Source of the DNA: CBDBZX01 sp965213645
Lineage (GTDB): Bacteria > Deinococcota > Deinococci > Deinococcales > Trueperaceae
Length of the DNA stretch: 64,000 bases
Reading direction: 5' to 3'
Assembly (NCBI GenBank): GCA_965213645.1
Contig: CBDBZX010000008.1
Coordinates: 682,001-746,000 of the forward strand
Both the position numbers and the translations under genes were made by a program. This document shows positions 45,453-54,106 of the stretch, piece after piece. The notes under the pieces were generated by a model, which made no database searches, was not told the DNA's origin, and was given only the letters and a program-made list of their open reading frames with translations. Each line of letters starts with the position of its first letter. Positions within the stretch are counted from its first letter, which is position 1.

Positions 45453-45510
45453 CGTGCCAGTATAGCCCCGTCACGTTCACTTTGCTGGAAGAGGTGAGAC
45501 GAAATTTATA

Positions 45511-45586
45511 GTAGGTATTATCTGGTCAACTACACCCCTATTGAAAAGAACATTGCCTAGCACGCACGTTGCGTGATGATGCCTGC
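45511..45586. repeat. 76/77-bp intergenic element, copy D
   Basis: Left end GTAGGTATTATCTGGTCA; right end GTGATGATGCCTGC. Length 76 bp. The TGGTCA after the left end matches, in complement, the TGACCAGATGA before the right end of copy B. It lies between the M16 operon promoter and the end of a vapC-like gene. Confidence 0.7.
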
Positions 45587-45641
45587 GGAGAAGGGTAGCA
45601 ACATTAAGTAGAAATGCTGTAGCGGTAATAGAGTCAAGCCG

Positions 45642-46058
45642 TTAATCGGTCCAAAAAACCGTGACGCCTAGCTCGGTGAAAACCCTGTCCCTAGTCACGA
45701 GAGGTAGCTGCTCGCTCAGCGCTTGCGCGGCTAGGGCGCGGTCAAAAGGGTCTTTGTGGGGGTGCGTAATATCACCCTCTTTAAGCGCGTGAACGCTGGT
45801 GAAGGGGAGTTCTCTAAAGCCATAGTGGGCGAGCGACTGATGATACTCTTGAATCAACTCTCCAGCCTCGGGGAGTTTTCCCAGACGGTGCTTTATAGAA
45901 AACTCCCAAGCGGTGATGCTTGAAACTGCGACGTTTGTGTCCTTATTGCGCAAAAGACTCAACACCTGCTCAGGCAACTTCTCCGGGTTGGTATCGAACC
46001 AGAGAAATGTATGCGTGTCGAGTAGCACCTCTCTCTGCTCGCTGCGCTCTACTTTCAC
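45642..46058 (-). CDS. PIN-domain toxin of a Phd/VapC-type module
   Basis: 138 aa. VLLDTHTFLWFDTNPEKL (first Asp), SSITAWEFSIKHRLGKL (conserved Glu region) and KDPFDRALAAQALSEQLPLV, TRD follow the type II PIN toxin pattern (the PFDR subgroup that pairs with Phd antitoxins). Predicted ribonuclease. It begins seven bases after the antitoxin stop. A later start (V11 of VLLDTH) is possible. Confidence 0.88.
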   Translation of the reverse strand: MKVERSEQREVLLDTHTFLWFDTNPEKLPEQVLSLLRNKDTNVAVSSITAWEFSIKHRLGKLPEAGELIQEYHQSLAHYGFRELPFTSVHALKEGDITHPHKDPFDRALAAQALSEQLPLVTRDRVFTELGVTVFWTD

Positions 46059-46065
46059 TTCGCCT

Positions 46066-46353
46066 TCACTCGTCGCTACGCAGCTTGGGGTTGTGCCACG
46101 CTTCTAGCTCCTCGTCGCCGAGAGGTGCCATCGAGCGTTCTATAAAGTCTTCACCGACGTCTTGACGGTGTAGCCCCACCGGGCGGAGCGCCGCAGGCTG
46201 TGAAACGGGTACGAGCTTAACGAGCGGCTCCCCACTCCGGGCGATGATGACCTCTTCACCTCGCAGCGCTTTTTCAACCAACTTTGAGAAGTTCGTCTTG
46301 GCCTCGTGCATGTTGACCTGAGTTTTATTGATGGTTTTATCTGTGACCTTCAC
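46066..46353 (-). CDS. Phd/YefM-type antitoxin
   Basis: 95 aa. VNMHEAKTNFSKLVEKALRG, EEVIIARSGEPLVKLVPV is the Phd/YefM DNA-binding N-terminus. The C-terminal region (HRQDVGEDFIERSMAPLGDE) should bind the PIN toxin. GTG start with AAGGAGG nine bases upstream; TAAACT repeats (TAAACTAAACTAA) upstream of that may be the -10 and operator, since such modules repress themselves. Confidence 0.88.
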   Translation of the reverse strand: MKVTDKTINKTQVNMHEAKTNFSKLVEKALRGEEVIIARSGEPLVKLVPVSQPAALRPVGLHRQDVGEDFIERSMAPLGDEELEAWHNPKLRSDE

Positions 46354-46489
46354 GCTAGCCTCCTTAGTTTAGTTTAGCATGAGCGGGCTAAGGTGGCTCG
46401 AGCTTGAACAATCTCACTTGATGATTTCACTTAGCGCCTCCTGACACCCAAACACCCCATCTCACCATTCGCTTTGTTACAATGTGGGC

Positions 46490-48727
46490 GTGAAAGTACT
46501 CCAGGGAATATTTCTCGTCATCTTGACAGTCGTGTTGTCCGTTGCGGCCCTCTTGACCGCTTCGGCGTTCAAGTGGGCGGAAGAGCTACCCTCCATCAGT
46601 GAGGTCGAGGGGCTAGAATTTACCGCCACCTCGCAGATTTTCGCCGCCAACGGTGAGCCGATTGGCGAGATCGTGCCCTACATCGGTGAGGATAGGGAGC
46701 TAACGAACCGCGTGAACGTCTCTTTAGACGAGGTGTCGCCCGCTGTGATTTGGGCCGTCATTGCCTCGGAAGATGACCAGTTCTTCGAGCACTACGGCTT
46801 CGACATCCCCGGCATCGCCAAAGCGACCTACCTGGAGTTTTTAGGCGACGGCGGGCGCGGCGGCTCGACGATTTCCACGCAGGTCATCAAAAATACGCTT
46901 TTAAGAAATATTTCGGATGAGCGCTCGTTGGAGCGCAAGGCCAAAGAGATCATGTTGGCGACGGAATTAGAGCGCCGCCTGACCAAGTCCGAAATCTTGC
47001 AGCAGTACCTCAACTTGGTCTATTGGGGCGGCAACCTCTACGGCGTTCACGCCGCCGCCAAAGCCTACTTCGACAAAGACCCCATCGAGCTGAATTTAGC
47101 CGAATCGCTCTATTTGGCGAGACTCATCCCGACGCCTTCGGCCAACTACGCCGACTTCACCGCCACGCGCCGGGCGATGCGCGTCGTGCTCGACACAATG
47201 GTTGAGCAGGGCGTGGTGAGCCAAGATATCGCCGAGCAAGCCTGGCGCTACCCCTTAGAGCCGACGGGTTGGGACGTGCAGTACGATGAGGTGGGCAACA
47301 TCGTCGGTGAGCCACAGCGCACCGACGCGCAACCCAGAGTGGCGCGGAGCGTCTCGTCTGATTTGAACCCCTACGTCGCCTATACGGTGCGCAACGAGAT
47401 ATCCCAGCTTTTGGGGCAAAATCGGCTCTTCGGCGCGGGCGGCTTGAAGATTTACACCACCATCGACGTGCAGAAGCAAGAGGCTGCTAACCAGACCGCG
47501 AGAAATCCAGACGCCGACCTGCCGCCGGGCGAAGAAAATTTGCCACCTGACGCGGAGCTTGCTATCGTCAGTGTAGAGCCCTCTACGGGGCGCATTCTCG
47601 CAATGGTCGGCGGTACGCCCCAGGGCACCGGCGGCGACACGTTTAACCGTGCTACCGACGCCCTGCGTCAGCCCGGTAGCTCGTTTAAGCCGATTATCGT
47701 CGCCACTGCGATTGAGCAGGGCGGCTACACCCAGGCGAGCGTCATCAGCGACGAGCGGACCGTTTTTGAGCAACCCGGATTGCCCGACGACTGGATACCC
47801 CAGAATCACGATGAGGAGTTCTTCGGTGTCAAGACGCTGCGCTATCACCTCGATGTCTCACGCAATATTCCCATCGCCAAACTCGTCGAAGCGGTGACGC
47901 CGCAAGAGGTCGTGGCGAGAGCGACCGAACTCGGTTACGAAAACCTCAAGCCCTATCCCTCGATTGCCTTAGGTGCATTTGAAGTGACGCCCTTGCAACA
48001 CGTGAGCGCGATTAGCGCCTTTGCGAATGGTGGCGTCCACGTCGAGCCGCACCTCATCGCTAAGGTGACGGACGCGGAGGATAACGTGCTCTATGAAGCG
48101 CAGCCGCGCGAGGCGAGAGTGTGGAGTGAAGAGACCGCATACATTATGCTCGACCTCTTGTACGCGAACGCAACGGACTCCGTCGCCTTTAGCCAACGCG
48201 CTCGGATTGACGGGCGCTGGGTCGGCGGCAAGACCGGTACGACGAACAGCGACCGCGACATCTGGTTTGTCGGCACGACGCCGGAGATGACTACGGCGGT
48301 GTGGATAGGTTACGACGACAACCGTAGCTTGGCAAAAGCGATGCCCAGCGGCGAAAGGTTGACGAGTTCGCGTCAGCCGGTACGTCTCTGGAAGAGTTTC
48401 ACCCAAGCCGCGCTCACGGGCACACCCGCAGGCGCTTTTACGCCACCCGAAAATATCGTTTTCAAAACAATTGATTTAGTCTCAGGTGCGCCTTCACCCA
48501 ATGGTGTTCGGGCTGCTTTCGTAAGGGGTGATGCGCCGGGAGCGCAGATGCGGCGCACGGGCAACCCCATCACTATTACGATTCCTATAGACCGCCGCAC
48601 CGAAACCCGCGCGGACGAGAACACGCCGCGCAACTTCATCTACTGGAAAGAGATTACGCCTTCGGAAATTGAGCAGTACACGCAGCCTGCGCCCACCTCG
48701 AGCGACGAGCTAAGCCAAACCCAGTAA
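46490..48727 (+). CDS. Class A penicillin-binding protein, PBP1A type
   Basis: 745 aa. N-terminal membrane anchor (about residues 3-25), GT51 glycosyltransferase (SEDDQFFEHYGFDIPGIAK; GGSTISTQVIKNTL) and transpeptidase with catalytic Ser397 (GSSFKP), a second motif region and KTGTTNSD. Builds peptidoglycan outside the membrane. Frame opens at GTG 46484; GTG 46490 is preferred because TACAAT (46478-46483) then lies exactly six bases before it. The Phd/VapC module upstream is divergent. Confidence 0.94.
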   Translation: MKVLQGIFLVILTVVLSVAALLTASAFKWAEELPSISEVEGLEFTATSQIFAANGEPIGEIVPYIGEDRELTNRVNVSLDEVSPAVIWAVIASEDDQFFEHYGFDIPGIAKATYLEFLGDGGRGGSTISTQVIKNTLLRNISDERSLERKAKEIMLATELERRLTKSEILQQYLNLVYWGGNLYGVHAAAKAYFDKDPIELNLAESLYLARLIPTPSANYADFTATRRAMRVVLDTMVEQGVVSQDIAEQAWRYPLEPTGWDVQYDEVGNIVGEPQRTDAQPRVARSVSSDLNPYVAYTVRNEISQLLGQNRLFGAGGLKIYTTIDVQKQEAANQTARNPDADLPPGEENLPPDAELAIVSVEPSTGRILAMVGGTPQGTGGDTFNRATDALRQPGSSFKPIIVATAIEQGGYTQASVISDERTVFEQPGLPDDWIPQNHDEEFFGVKTLRYHLDVSRNIPIAKLVEAVTPQEVVARATELGYENLKPYPSIALGAFEVTPLQHVSAISAFANGGVHVEPHLIAKVTDAEDNVLYEAQPREARVWSEETAYIMLDLLYANATDSVAFSQRARIDGRWVGGKTGTTNSDRDIWFVGTTPEMTTAVWIGYDDNRSLAKAMPSGERLTSSRQPVRLWKSFTQAALTGTPAGAFTPPENIVFKTIDLVSGAPSPNGVRAAFVRGDAPGAQMRRTGNPITITIPIDRRTETRADENTPRNFIYWKEITPSEIEQYTQPAPTSSDELSQTQ

Positions 48728-48732
48728 ATCCA

Positions 48733-49671
48733 ATGAGTCAAAACAACACCCTCACCGCAGTGCCCGGCCTCCGCGTCGGGCACTGGTCGGATGAGGGCGC
48801 AGTGACGGGTTGCACCGTCATTCTCTGCCCCGACGAAGGCTGCACCGCTTCAGGTGAGGTTTTAGGGAGTGCGCCGGGCTCGAGAGAGAGCGCCCTCTTA
48901 GCGCCCGAAAAGAGCGTCCAGCGCGTCCACGCTGTGACCCTTGCGGGCGGCAGCGCGTTCGGCTTGGCGGCGGCGGACGGGGTCATGCGGTATTTAGATG
49001 AAAGAGGTGTAGGTTACGAGACACCTTTTGCAAAGATACCCCTCGTTCCTTCTGCCGTCATCTATGACCTCGGTACAGGTCAGGCAGCAGGTCAAGGGGT
49101 GGGGCGTCCAACGGCGGAAGCAGGCTACAGCGCGGCGGCGAACGCTAGCGACGCCCCCGTGCCTCTCGGGCGAATTGGCGTCGGTATGGGCGCGACCTGC
49201 GGCAAATATTTAGGGTTTGACAAGTCAGAGTTCGGCGGGCTGGGTAGCGCGGCGCTGGCGGTGGGCAGCGCAACCGTCGCGGCGCTGAGCGTATCGAATC
49301 CAGTCGGTGATATTGTCCATCCCGGTACAGGAGAAGTCGTCGCCGGGGCGAGATTCGAAGATGGTGCCAGGCCCGATTCTGCCAAGCGGCTCGAGTATCT
49401 TACGGACGCCCTTTTAGGCACCAACACCACCCTCGTCGTCGTCGCTACGAACGCACCCATCAGCAAAGCCGAAGCCAAAGCGCTCGCGCAGAGCGCTCAC
49501 ATCGGTATCGCCCGCGTCACGCGCCCCTCTCACACCGTGTCGGACGGCGACACGACCTTTGCGCTCAGCACAGGTCAAGGACCGTCCGTGCCCTTGATGC
49601 TCCTCTCGGTTGCGGTGCAAGAGGTCGTCGCGGCGTCTATCCTCGCTGGCGTGCAGGCCGCGAACGAGTAA
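48733..49671 (+). CDS. P1 family (S58) peptidase/aminopeptidase
   Basis: 312 aa. LRVGHWSDEGAVTGCTVILC at the start and GATCGKYLGFDKSEFGGLGS in the middle match the DmpA/P1 family of self-processing N-terminal nucleophile hydrolases, which cut N-terminal residues from peptides. LAGGSAFGLAAADGVMRYL is another conserved block. The start lies five bases after the PBP stop, so the two are probably co-transcribed; there is no clear ribosome site. Confidence 0.85.
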   Translation: MSQNNTLTAVPGLRVGHWSDEGAVTGCTVILCPDEGCTASGEVLGSAPGSRESALLAPEKSVQRVHAVTLAGGSAFGLAAADGVMRYLDERGVGYETPFAKIPLVPSAVIYDLGTGQAAGQGVGRPTAEAGYSAAANASDAPVPLGRIGVGMGATCGKYLGFDKSEFGGLGSAALAVGSATVAALSVSNPVGDIVHPGTGEVVAGARFEDGARPDSAKRLEYLTDALLGTNTTLVVVATNAPISKAEAKALAQSAHIGIARVTRPSHTVSDGDTTFALSTGQGPSVPLMLLSVAVQEVVAASILAGVQAANE

Positions 49672-49721
49672 CGTCACCGCTCTGCTTTCTCTTCAGCCTC
49701 ACTTCGTGCCAAAATGGAGGT

Positions 49722-50309
49722 ATGAACGTCGGTGTGCTCGCGCTGCAAGGCGCGTTTCGCGAACACAAGCAAGCCCTAGAACGCCTCGGCGCAACCGTGC
49801 GAGAGGTGCGCCTGCCGAATCACTTAGCGGGGCTTTCCGGCGTCGTCATCCCCGGCGGCGAGTCCACGACGGTGGCGAAGCTGATGGTGGCTTATGGGCT
49901 CGACGAAGCGCTAAAAGAATTCTACGCGCAGGGCGGCGTGGTGTGGGGCACGTGCGCGGGCGCGATTGCCATTGCCACCGACATTGCAGGTCATCCAGAG
50001 CAGCCGCGTTTAGGGCTTTTAGAGATGAGCGTCGCTCGCAACGCTTACGGGCGGCAAGTAGCTTCATTCGAAGCGGACGTGAGCGTTACTGCTTTCGATG
50101 ACCCCTTTCACGCAATTTTTATTCGTGCGCCGCGCATCGTCTCTGTAGGTAAAGAGGTGGAAGTTTTAGCACAGTATGAGGATGACCCCATCATGGTGGC
50201 AAAGAATAGGCTCATGGCGACCGTTTTTCACCCCGAACTCGCCCAAGATGACCGCGTGCACGAGTATTTCTTAGAGCGTGTCGTGTCTCGAGCCGAAACC
50301 ACCCGTTAA
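49722..50309 (+). CDS. pdxT: Pyridoxal 5'-phosphate synthase glutaminase subunit
   Basis: 195 aa, normal. Class I glutaminase with GGESTT oxyanion region, nucleophile Cys78 (VWGTCAGAI) and the His-Glu pair in VFHPEL near residue 168. It supplies ammonia to PdxS for vitamin B6 synthesis. pdxS is not in the window, although the two are usually adjacent. ATGGAGGT provides a ribosome site just upstream. Confidence 0.95.
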   Translation: MNVGVLALQGAFREHKQALERLGATVREVRLPNHLAGLSGVVIPGGESTTVAKLMVAYGLDEALKEFYAQGGVVWGTCAGAIAIATDIAGHPEQPRLGLLEMSVARNAYGRQVASFEADVSVTAFDDPFHAIFIRAPRIVSVGKEVEVLAQYEDDPIMVAKNRLMATVFHPELAQDDRVHEYFLERVVSRAETTR

Positions 50310-50316
50310 AAATCAC

Positions 50317-50706
50317 TTAAAACAAGCGCTGTGCGGCCTCCCGACCCAGCAAGATAGCGGCGAAGCCCAGAAGTAAATTGCCAAAGAGGTATACGCCGAC
50401 CCAGCCCCACTGCTGCTCTTGTACGAGCCTGTAGTTGTCGAGTTCGAAGGTTGAAAAGGTGGTGAACGAGCCTAAAAAACCCGTGCCGATGGCGAGTTGC
50501 AAAGTGGGGGAGAGGTTGGCGGTGTTGGCGTGAAAGAGTAGCGAGAGGAGAAATGAGCCGAGGACGTTGACGAGCAGGGTGGCGAGGGGGAAGCCTCCGT
50601 AAACCGTTCCCTGCATTAAAGTCTGTATCACTAGAGAGGTGAGGTAGCGGCAGAGTGCGCCGAGTGCGCCGCCCAGCATCACGCCGACAAGGGCAAAGAT
50701 TGGCAT
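50317..50706 (-). CDS. crcB: Fluoride channel protein CrcB/Fluc
   Basis: 129 aa, four membrane segments. Conserved GGALGALCRYL near the start, VNVLGSFLLSLL, and GFLGSFTTFSTFELD, the fluoride-path TTFSTF motif. Dual-topology dimer that exports fluoride. TAGGCT lies eight bases before the ATG, suggesting a leaderless mRNA, which leaves no room for a fluoride riboswitch. It converges with pdxT and is divergent from ppa. Confidence 0.94.
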   Translation of the reverse strand: MPIFALVGVMLGGALGALCRYLTSLVIQTLMQGTVYGGFPLATLLVNVLGSFLLSLLFHANTANLSPTLQLAIGTGFLGSFTTFSTFELDNYRLVQEQQWGWVGVYLFGNLLLGFAAILLGREAAQRLF

Positions 50707-50764
50707 GAGTGCTCAGCCTATCATGTACAAGACTCATATCACCGAAAGGATGAAGGGGTAGCGT

Positions 50765-50770
50765 GTACAA
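50765..50770 (+). promoter_or_regulatory. -10 box of the ppa promoter
   Basis: TACAAT, preceded by TG to give TGTACAAT. Transcription should start near 50777, giving a leader of about 73 nt before the ppa ATG. No good -35 is visible 17 bases upstream. Confidence 0.5.
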
Positions 50771-50849
50771 TACTCGAGCTAAAGGGGCGGCAACCTCGCA
50801 GCGTCACAGTATTCCCACCAACCCCGCACCTCTCGAAAAGGAGACCCGC

Positions 50850-51431
50850 ATGAACCTCTTTCATCTACCCGTCGGCGAGAAAGCGCCCGACATCGTTCAG
50901 GCCGTCATCGAAGTGCCGATGAACAGCGCCAACAAGTACGAATACGACCCGGAGCACGAGATTTTTAGGCTCGACCGGGTGCTCTACAGCCCCATGCACT
51001 ACCCCGGCGACTACGGCTTCATCCCGAGCACGCTGGCCGAAGACGGCGACCCCATCGACGTGCTCGTGCTGACGAACGCGCCGACCTTTCCCGGCGCAGT
51101 GTTGCAGGTGCGTCCTCTAGGTTACTTGGAGATGAGCGACGAAAAGGGCGGCGACCAGAAGCTCTTAGCCGTCCCCGCCGACGACCCCCGCTTCGACGGC
51201 AACCGCCACCTAGACAGCATCTCCCGCCACCGTCTGCGCGAAATCGAGCACTTCTTTAATATCTATAAAGAGTTAGAAGGCAAAGAGACCAAAGTGGACG
51301 GCTGGCGCGGTGAGAAGGAGATGCACAAGCTCATCCAGGACGGCATTGAGATGTTTAAGGAGACGAGCGAAGAGGTGATTCATCAGGGCGGCGCGGCGCA
51401 AGAGGAGCAGGAAGTTGAAGCGGCGAGCTGA
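50850..51431 (+). CDS. ppa: Inorganic pyrophosphatase, family I
   Basis: 193 aa. PMHYPGDYGFIPSTLAEDGD followed by PIDVLVL is the metal-binding signature of soluble family I enzymes. Removes pyrophosphate to drive biosynthesis. ATG 50850 has AAAAGGAG upstream; the frame is open from 50763 but that would include the -10 box. The C-terminal 20 residues are Glu-rich and extend slightly beyond the usual fold. Confidence 0.95.
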   Translation: MNLFHLPVGEKAPDIVQAVIEVPMNSANKYEYDPEHEIFRLDRVLYSPMHYPGDYGFIPSTLAEDGDPIDVLVLTNAPTFPGAVLQVRPLGYLEMSDEKGGDQKLLAVPADDPRFDGNRHLDSISRHRLREIEHFFNIYKELEGKETKVDGWRGEKEMHKLIQDGIEMFKETSEEVIHQGGAAQEEQEVEAAS

Positions 51432-51478
51432 TTCGCACTATCCACAAATTCAAAGCTGACCGAAATGAACCAAGAATT

Positions 51479-51507
51479 AAAGAGGTGGCGAAGCTCGCCA
51501 CCTCTTT
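51479..51507 (+). terminator. Terminator of ppa
   Basis: Thirteen-base-pair stem AAAGAGGTGGCGA/TCGCCACCTCTTT with a 3-nt loop, followed by CTCTACTA. It lies 48 bases after the ppa stop and directly before the decayed IS630 element. Confidence 0.8.
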
Positions 51508-51520
51508 CTCTACTAATAGG

Positions 51521-52254
51521 CTATCAACAAAGGTCTGCAGAGTAGACTAAGGGATGTGCAAACGAGAGATCAGTCTAAGTGAAGAAGAGCGAGAAGAGCT
51601 GCGAGCGTTGACCCGTAAGGGAAGTACCCGAGTACGCAAGATAGACCGCGCCCGCATCCTGCTGCTTGCTGACACAAACGGCGAGCACCTTGCGGATATA
51701 GAGATTGCCAGGTTGCTAGCGATAGCGAGTACGACGGTGTGGCGTACGAAGCGATTGTTTGCCGAGCAAGGACTTCAAGCCGCCTTGGGATACGCCCGAG
51801 CGGTGAGGTTCAAACCTCGTAAGCTCGACGGACGTGGAGAAGCCACCTTGATTGCGTTAGCCTGTAGTGAAGCGCCTTCAGGACATGCCAAGTGGACCTT
51901 GCGGATGCTTGCAGACAAGCTTGTAGAGCTAGAGGTAGTGAGTAGCATCTCGCACGAAGCAGTGCGCCAAACGCTCAAAAAAACGAACTGTCGCCTCACC
52001 TAAAAGAGCAATGGTGCATTCCGCCACAGGCGAGTGCTCGCTTTGTCGCACAGATGGAAGACGTTGAAATAGAGTTCTCCGCCTTGAGCAAGCAGTGCTT
52101 AGACAGACGCATTGCTGATATAACGCTACTCACCCAAGTCAAAGCCTGGACACGCGAACGCAACGCGCTGGCAACAAAGGTCAACTGGCACTTCACCACC
52201 GCTGACGCCCGTATCAAGCTGGCTCGGCTTTACCCTGTAAACCTAAGTTGACAG
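51521..52254 (+). mobile_element. Decayed IS630-family element
   Basis: Imperfect inverted ends CTATCAACAAAGG (51521) and, in complement, CTGTCAACTTAGG (52242-52254). Between them is a broken IS630 transposase with a frameshift and a central deletion. An intact element of this type is around 1.1-1.2 kb; this one is 734 bp. Its right end interrupts a DUF1016 gene remnant. Confidence 0.75.
51554..52251 (+). pseudogene. IS630-family transposase, frameshifted and internally deleted
   Basis: Frame 1 (51554-52003) gives the N-terminal helix-turn-helix region (EREELRALTRKGSTRVRKID; IARLLAIASTTVWRTKRLF) and ends TNCRLT. The next frame continues without a gap as HLKEQWCIPPQASARFVAQM, then jumps from MEDV to EIEFSALSKQCLDRRIADIT and the normal C-terminus KVNWHFTTADARIKLARLYP. 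So there is one frameshift near 51995 and a deletion of the central DDE region near 52060, removing most catalytic residues. Non-functional. Confidence 0.9.
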
Positions 52255-52409
52255 TCCAGTACTGAGAGTGCAGCGCGGATTTGGGTCTGCCGAATGCGCA
52301 CTTTAAGGTCAGTAAGGAAATCGTTGTAACCTTCGGGTAGTAGGTCCTGTGGCAAGCGTATCCTTTCGAGGTCTAAGTATATCTGGTCGAACGTCTCTAT
52401 GCCCCTCAA
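52255..52409 (-). pseudogene. N-terminal remnant of a DUF1016/YhcG-type PDDEXK nuclease
   Basis: On the minus strand the frame reads IRLPQDLLPEGYNDFLTDLK followed by VRIRQTQIRAALSVL and then enters the IS630 end. This matches the DUF1016 N-terminus (in YhcG: LPSNYDALLTDLKSRIQSAQ). Only about 50 codons remain; the nuclease domain is lost and nothing resembling it lies on the far side of the IS. The start is uncertain (TTG 52409, after an in-frame TAG). Confidence 0.65.
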
Positions 52410-52611
52410 TCGCTAATCATCGCAAGTTAGAATTAGCATTCGCCTACGTCTAGGCTCGTAGAGCGAGCGGCTCAAATTATCAAGAAGCGTTGGGCAATAG
52501 TCGGACGGACGGAGCCTGCTACCCGACCTCTCGCAGAAGGGTCGCCCTTCGTCAAGCTCCACATTCAGAGTTGCGAGTTGAAAAGACTTAGCGCAAGCTT
52601 CGCTCTAAACC

Positions 52612-52935
52612 TTACTCTTGAGGCTTACTGAAAACTTCTTGTTGCCGTGAAAGTTGCCGGTTATAGAGCTTGCGCCCTAGGTCTAAAAAGACGTAGATGT
52701 CAGGGTCAACCGTTCGGTAGTAGGCTCTGTTGCCTTCTTTACGGTACCTAACAATATGATTGTTGCGCAGAACTTGTAGCTGCTGGCTCACACTCGCTTG
52801 AGACGCCTGCGAACCTTTTTGCAATTCCGTTACCGTTTTCTCGCCTTCACGTAGTAGGTCCAGGATCGCGAGCCGTAAGGGATTGGCTAGGGCCTTAAAG
52901 AGCAGCGCCTTATAGTGATGGAGGTCCTGACTCAC
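52612..52935 (-). CDS. ArsR-family transcriptional regulator
   Basis: 107 aa from GTG 52935. Winged helix: HHYKALLFKALANPLRLAIL, QASQASVSQQLQVLRNNHIV, RYRKEGNRAYYRTVDPDIYV. No Cys or His metal site is evident, so it may sense something other than metal or respond to redox. The frame is open to 53058, but GATAAT at 52942-52947 lies six bases before this GTG and the extra residues do not fit the family. Divergent from the roadblock-domain gene, which it may control. Confidence 0.82.
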   Translation of the reverse strand: MSQDLHHYKALLFKALANPLRLAILDLLREGEKTVTELQKGSQASQASVSQQLQVLRNNHIVRYRKEGNRAYYRTVDPDIYVFLDLGRKLYNRQLSRQQEVFSKPQE

Positions 52936-53031
52936 GTTAATATTATCTCCCGCGAATATAAGGAAGGGCGTATGTACTTTCACTTTTAGTATTTCGCCTA
53001 GCGGCGCGGGGCTAGAAACATCTATGTAAGA

Positions 53032-53043
53032 ATATTGTAATAT
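53032..53043. promoter_or_regulatory. Candidate operator between ArsR and the roadblock gene
   Basis: Palindrome ATATTGTAATAT (ATATT-GT-AATAT) in the divergent intergenic region. ArsR repressors bind AT-rich palindromes in such positions. It is 74 bases before the roadblock gene and 97 bases before the ArsR start. Confidence 0.35.
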
Positions 53044-53116
53044 GCCCCGCTGTACCATCAGATTAACTCAGAGAGATATCTGGGAAACTTCGTCCGAATG
53101 AACACACAAGGAGAAC

Positions 53117-53482
53117 ATGATGGATACAAATGGTGTAGATTCAGCGCTCCAACAAGCGATGCAGATTGACGGCGCGAGCGCTGCGATGCTCGTTGATTAT
53201 GACAGTGGTATGTCGCTCGGTTCCGCTGGGGGCGATCTTGATCTGGACGTCGCCGCAGCCGGGAATACTCAAGTTGTGCGGGCTAAGATGGAGACGATGA
53301 GTGAGCTTGGTCTTAGCGGCGGCATCGAGGACATCCTCATCACCTTGAATGACGCCTATCATGTGATTCGTCCACTCGCAAATAGCACACTCTTTTTCTA
53401 CACCGTGCTTAACCGTAAAAAAGCGAACCTCGCGATGGCGCGCCACAAGCTGACCAGTATTGTTGCCGAGGTTGTCGTCTAA
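53117..53482 (+). CDS. Roadblock/LC7-like small protein
   Basis: 121 aa. SALQQAMQIDGASAAMLVDY, DSGMSLGSAGG, then GGIEDILITLNDAYHVIRPL and FFYTVLNRKKANLAMARHKL follow the roadblock/LC7 (MglB-like) pattern of small GTPase regulators. No partner GTPase is in the window. AAGGAG is three bases before the first ATG and six before the second (53120), so the real start may be Met2. Followed by a terminator at 53509-53536. Confidence 0.65.
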   Translation: MMDTNGVDSALQQAMQIDGASAAMLVDYDSGMSLGSAGGDLDLDVAAAGNTQVVRAKMETMSELGLSGGIEDILITLNDAYHVIRPLANSTLFFYTVLNRKKANLAMARHKLTSIVAEVVV

Positions 53483-53508
53483 GCGTCACGACGATAGAGC
53501 TAAAAACT

Positions 53509-53536
53509 ATGAGTCGAGCTTAACTGCTCGGCTCAT
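53509..53536 (+). terminator. Terminator after the roadblock gene
   Basis: Eleven-base-pair stem ATGAGTCGAGC/GCTCGGCTCAT (one G-T pair) with a 6-nt loop, followed by TTCAATTT. Confidence 0.6.
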
Positions 53537-53585
53537 TTCAATTTAGGGGGCAGCTCAACTCTTCCGGTGAAGAAACTTGCTTGTT

Positions 53586-53612
53586 GAGTTGTGCGCCAGT
53601 TGTGCGCAACTC
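53586..53612 (-). terminator. Hairpin downstream of the RES toxin gene
   Basis: GAGTTGTGCGC and GCGCAACTC pair across a short loop. It lies 42 bases after the end of the minus-strand RES gene, but there is no good T run. It may be a weak terminator. Confidence 0.4.
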
Positions 53613-53653
53613 TTGCACAAAACCAGAGCAACACGTCGTTATAAACTGCTTAC

Positions 53654-54106
53654 TCATTCCTTCGCCCGCTCAACAAGCGCTGCAATCCTCTCCTCGAAGC
53701 TGAAAGAGCCGAGCGGCTCGACCTCGACTTGACGAAAGTCCGGATGGTCGGGGTTGAGAAGCACATTAAAGCTTTCAGGTGCGACCACTGAGGGAACGCG
53801 CAGAGCAACGCTTCTCGCTTCGCGCACCCAGGTGTCACCGTAGGACCGCGTCTGAACTCGGTCATTGATCCCGAGGTCGTCAGGCGCATTCTCGAGAAGA
53901 GTCTCATCGAAGGTACAGCGGTAAAGGTTATAACCCTGTAGGCTGGCGTAGACCTCCCAACCGGCTAGAATCTCTAGTGCAGCTAGAGCAGCGTGCTCCG
54001 CTGTATACACCATAACCGTACCCTCGCTATTCCAACGCCCTGGTGCGCCGCGTGGTCTGAACGCCGCACTCAAACTGTTCGTAAAAGCTAAGCGGTAGAC
54101 CTTCAA
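53654..54106 (-). CDS. RES-domain toxin
   Basis: 150 aa. MKVYRLAFTNSLSAAFRPRG, APGRWNSEGTVMVYTAEHAA has the Arg and the R-W-N-x-x-G motif of RES toxins; Glu in ALEILAG and the Ser-containing C-terminal part complete the site. Family members degrade or ADP-ribosylate using NAD+, stopping growth. The start overlaps the antitoxin stop by four bases. Second gene of a type II module. Confidence 0.9.
   Translation of the reverse strand: MKVYRLAFTNSLSAAFRPRGAPGRWNSEGTVMVYTAEHAALAALEILAGWEVYASLQGYNLYRCTFDETLLENAPDDLGINDRVQTRSYGDTWVREARSVALRVPSVVAPESFNVLLNPDHPDFRQVEVEPLGSFSFEERIAALVERAKE

Noticed and set aside
50707..50760. Fluoride riboswitch before crcB
   Set aside because: No crcB-motif sequence is found, and a -10 box eight bases from the start codon leaves no space for a 5' leader.
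50306..50770. Long minus-strand frame overlapping crcB
   Set aside because: His- and Arg-rich shadow of crcB in another frame; crcB has clear family motifs.
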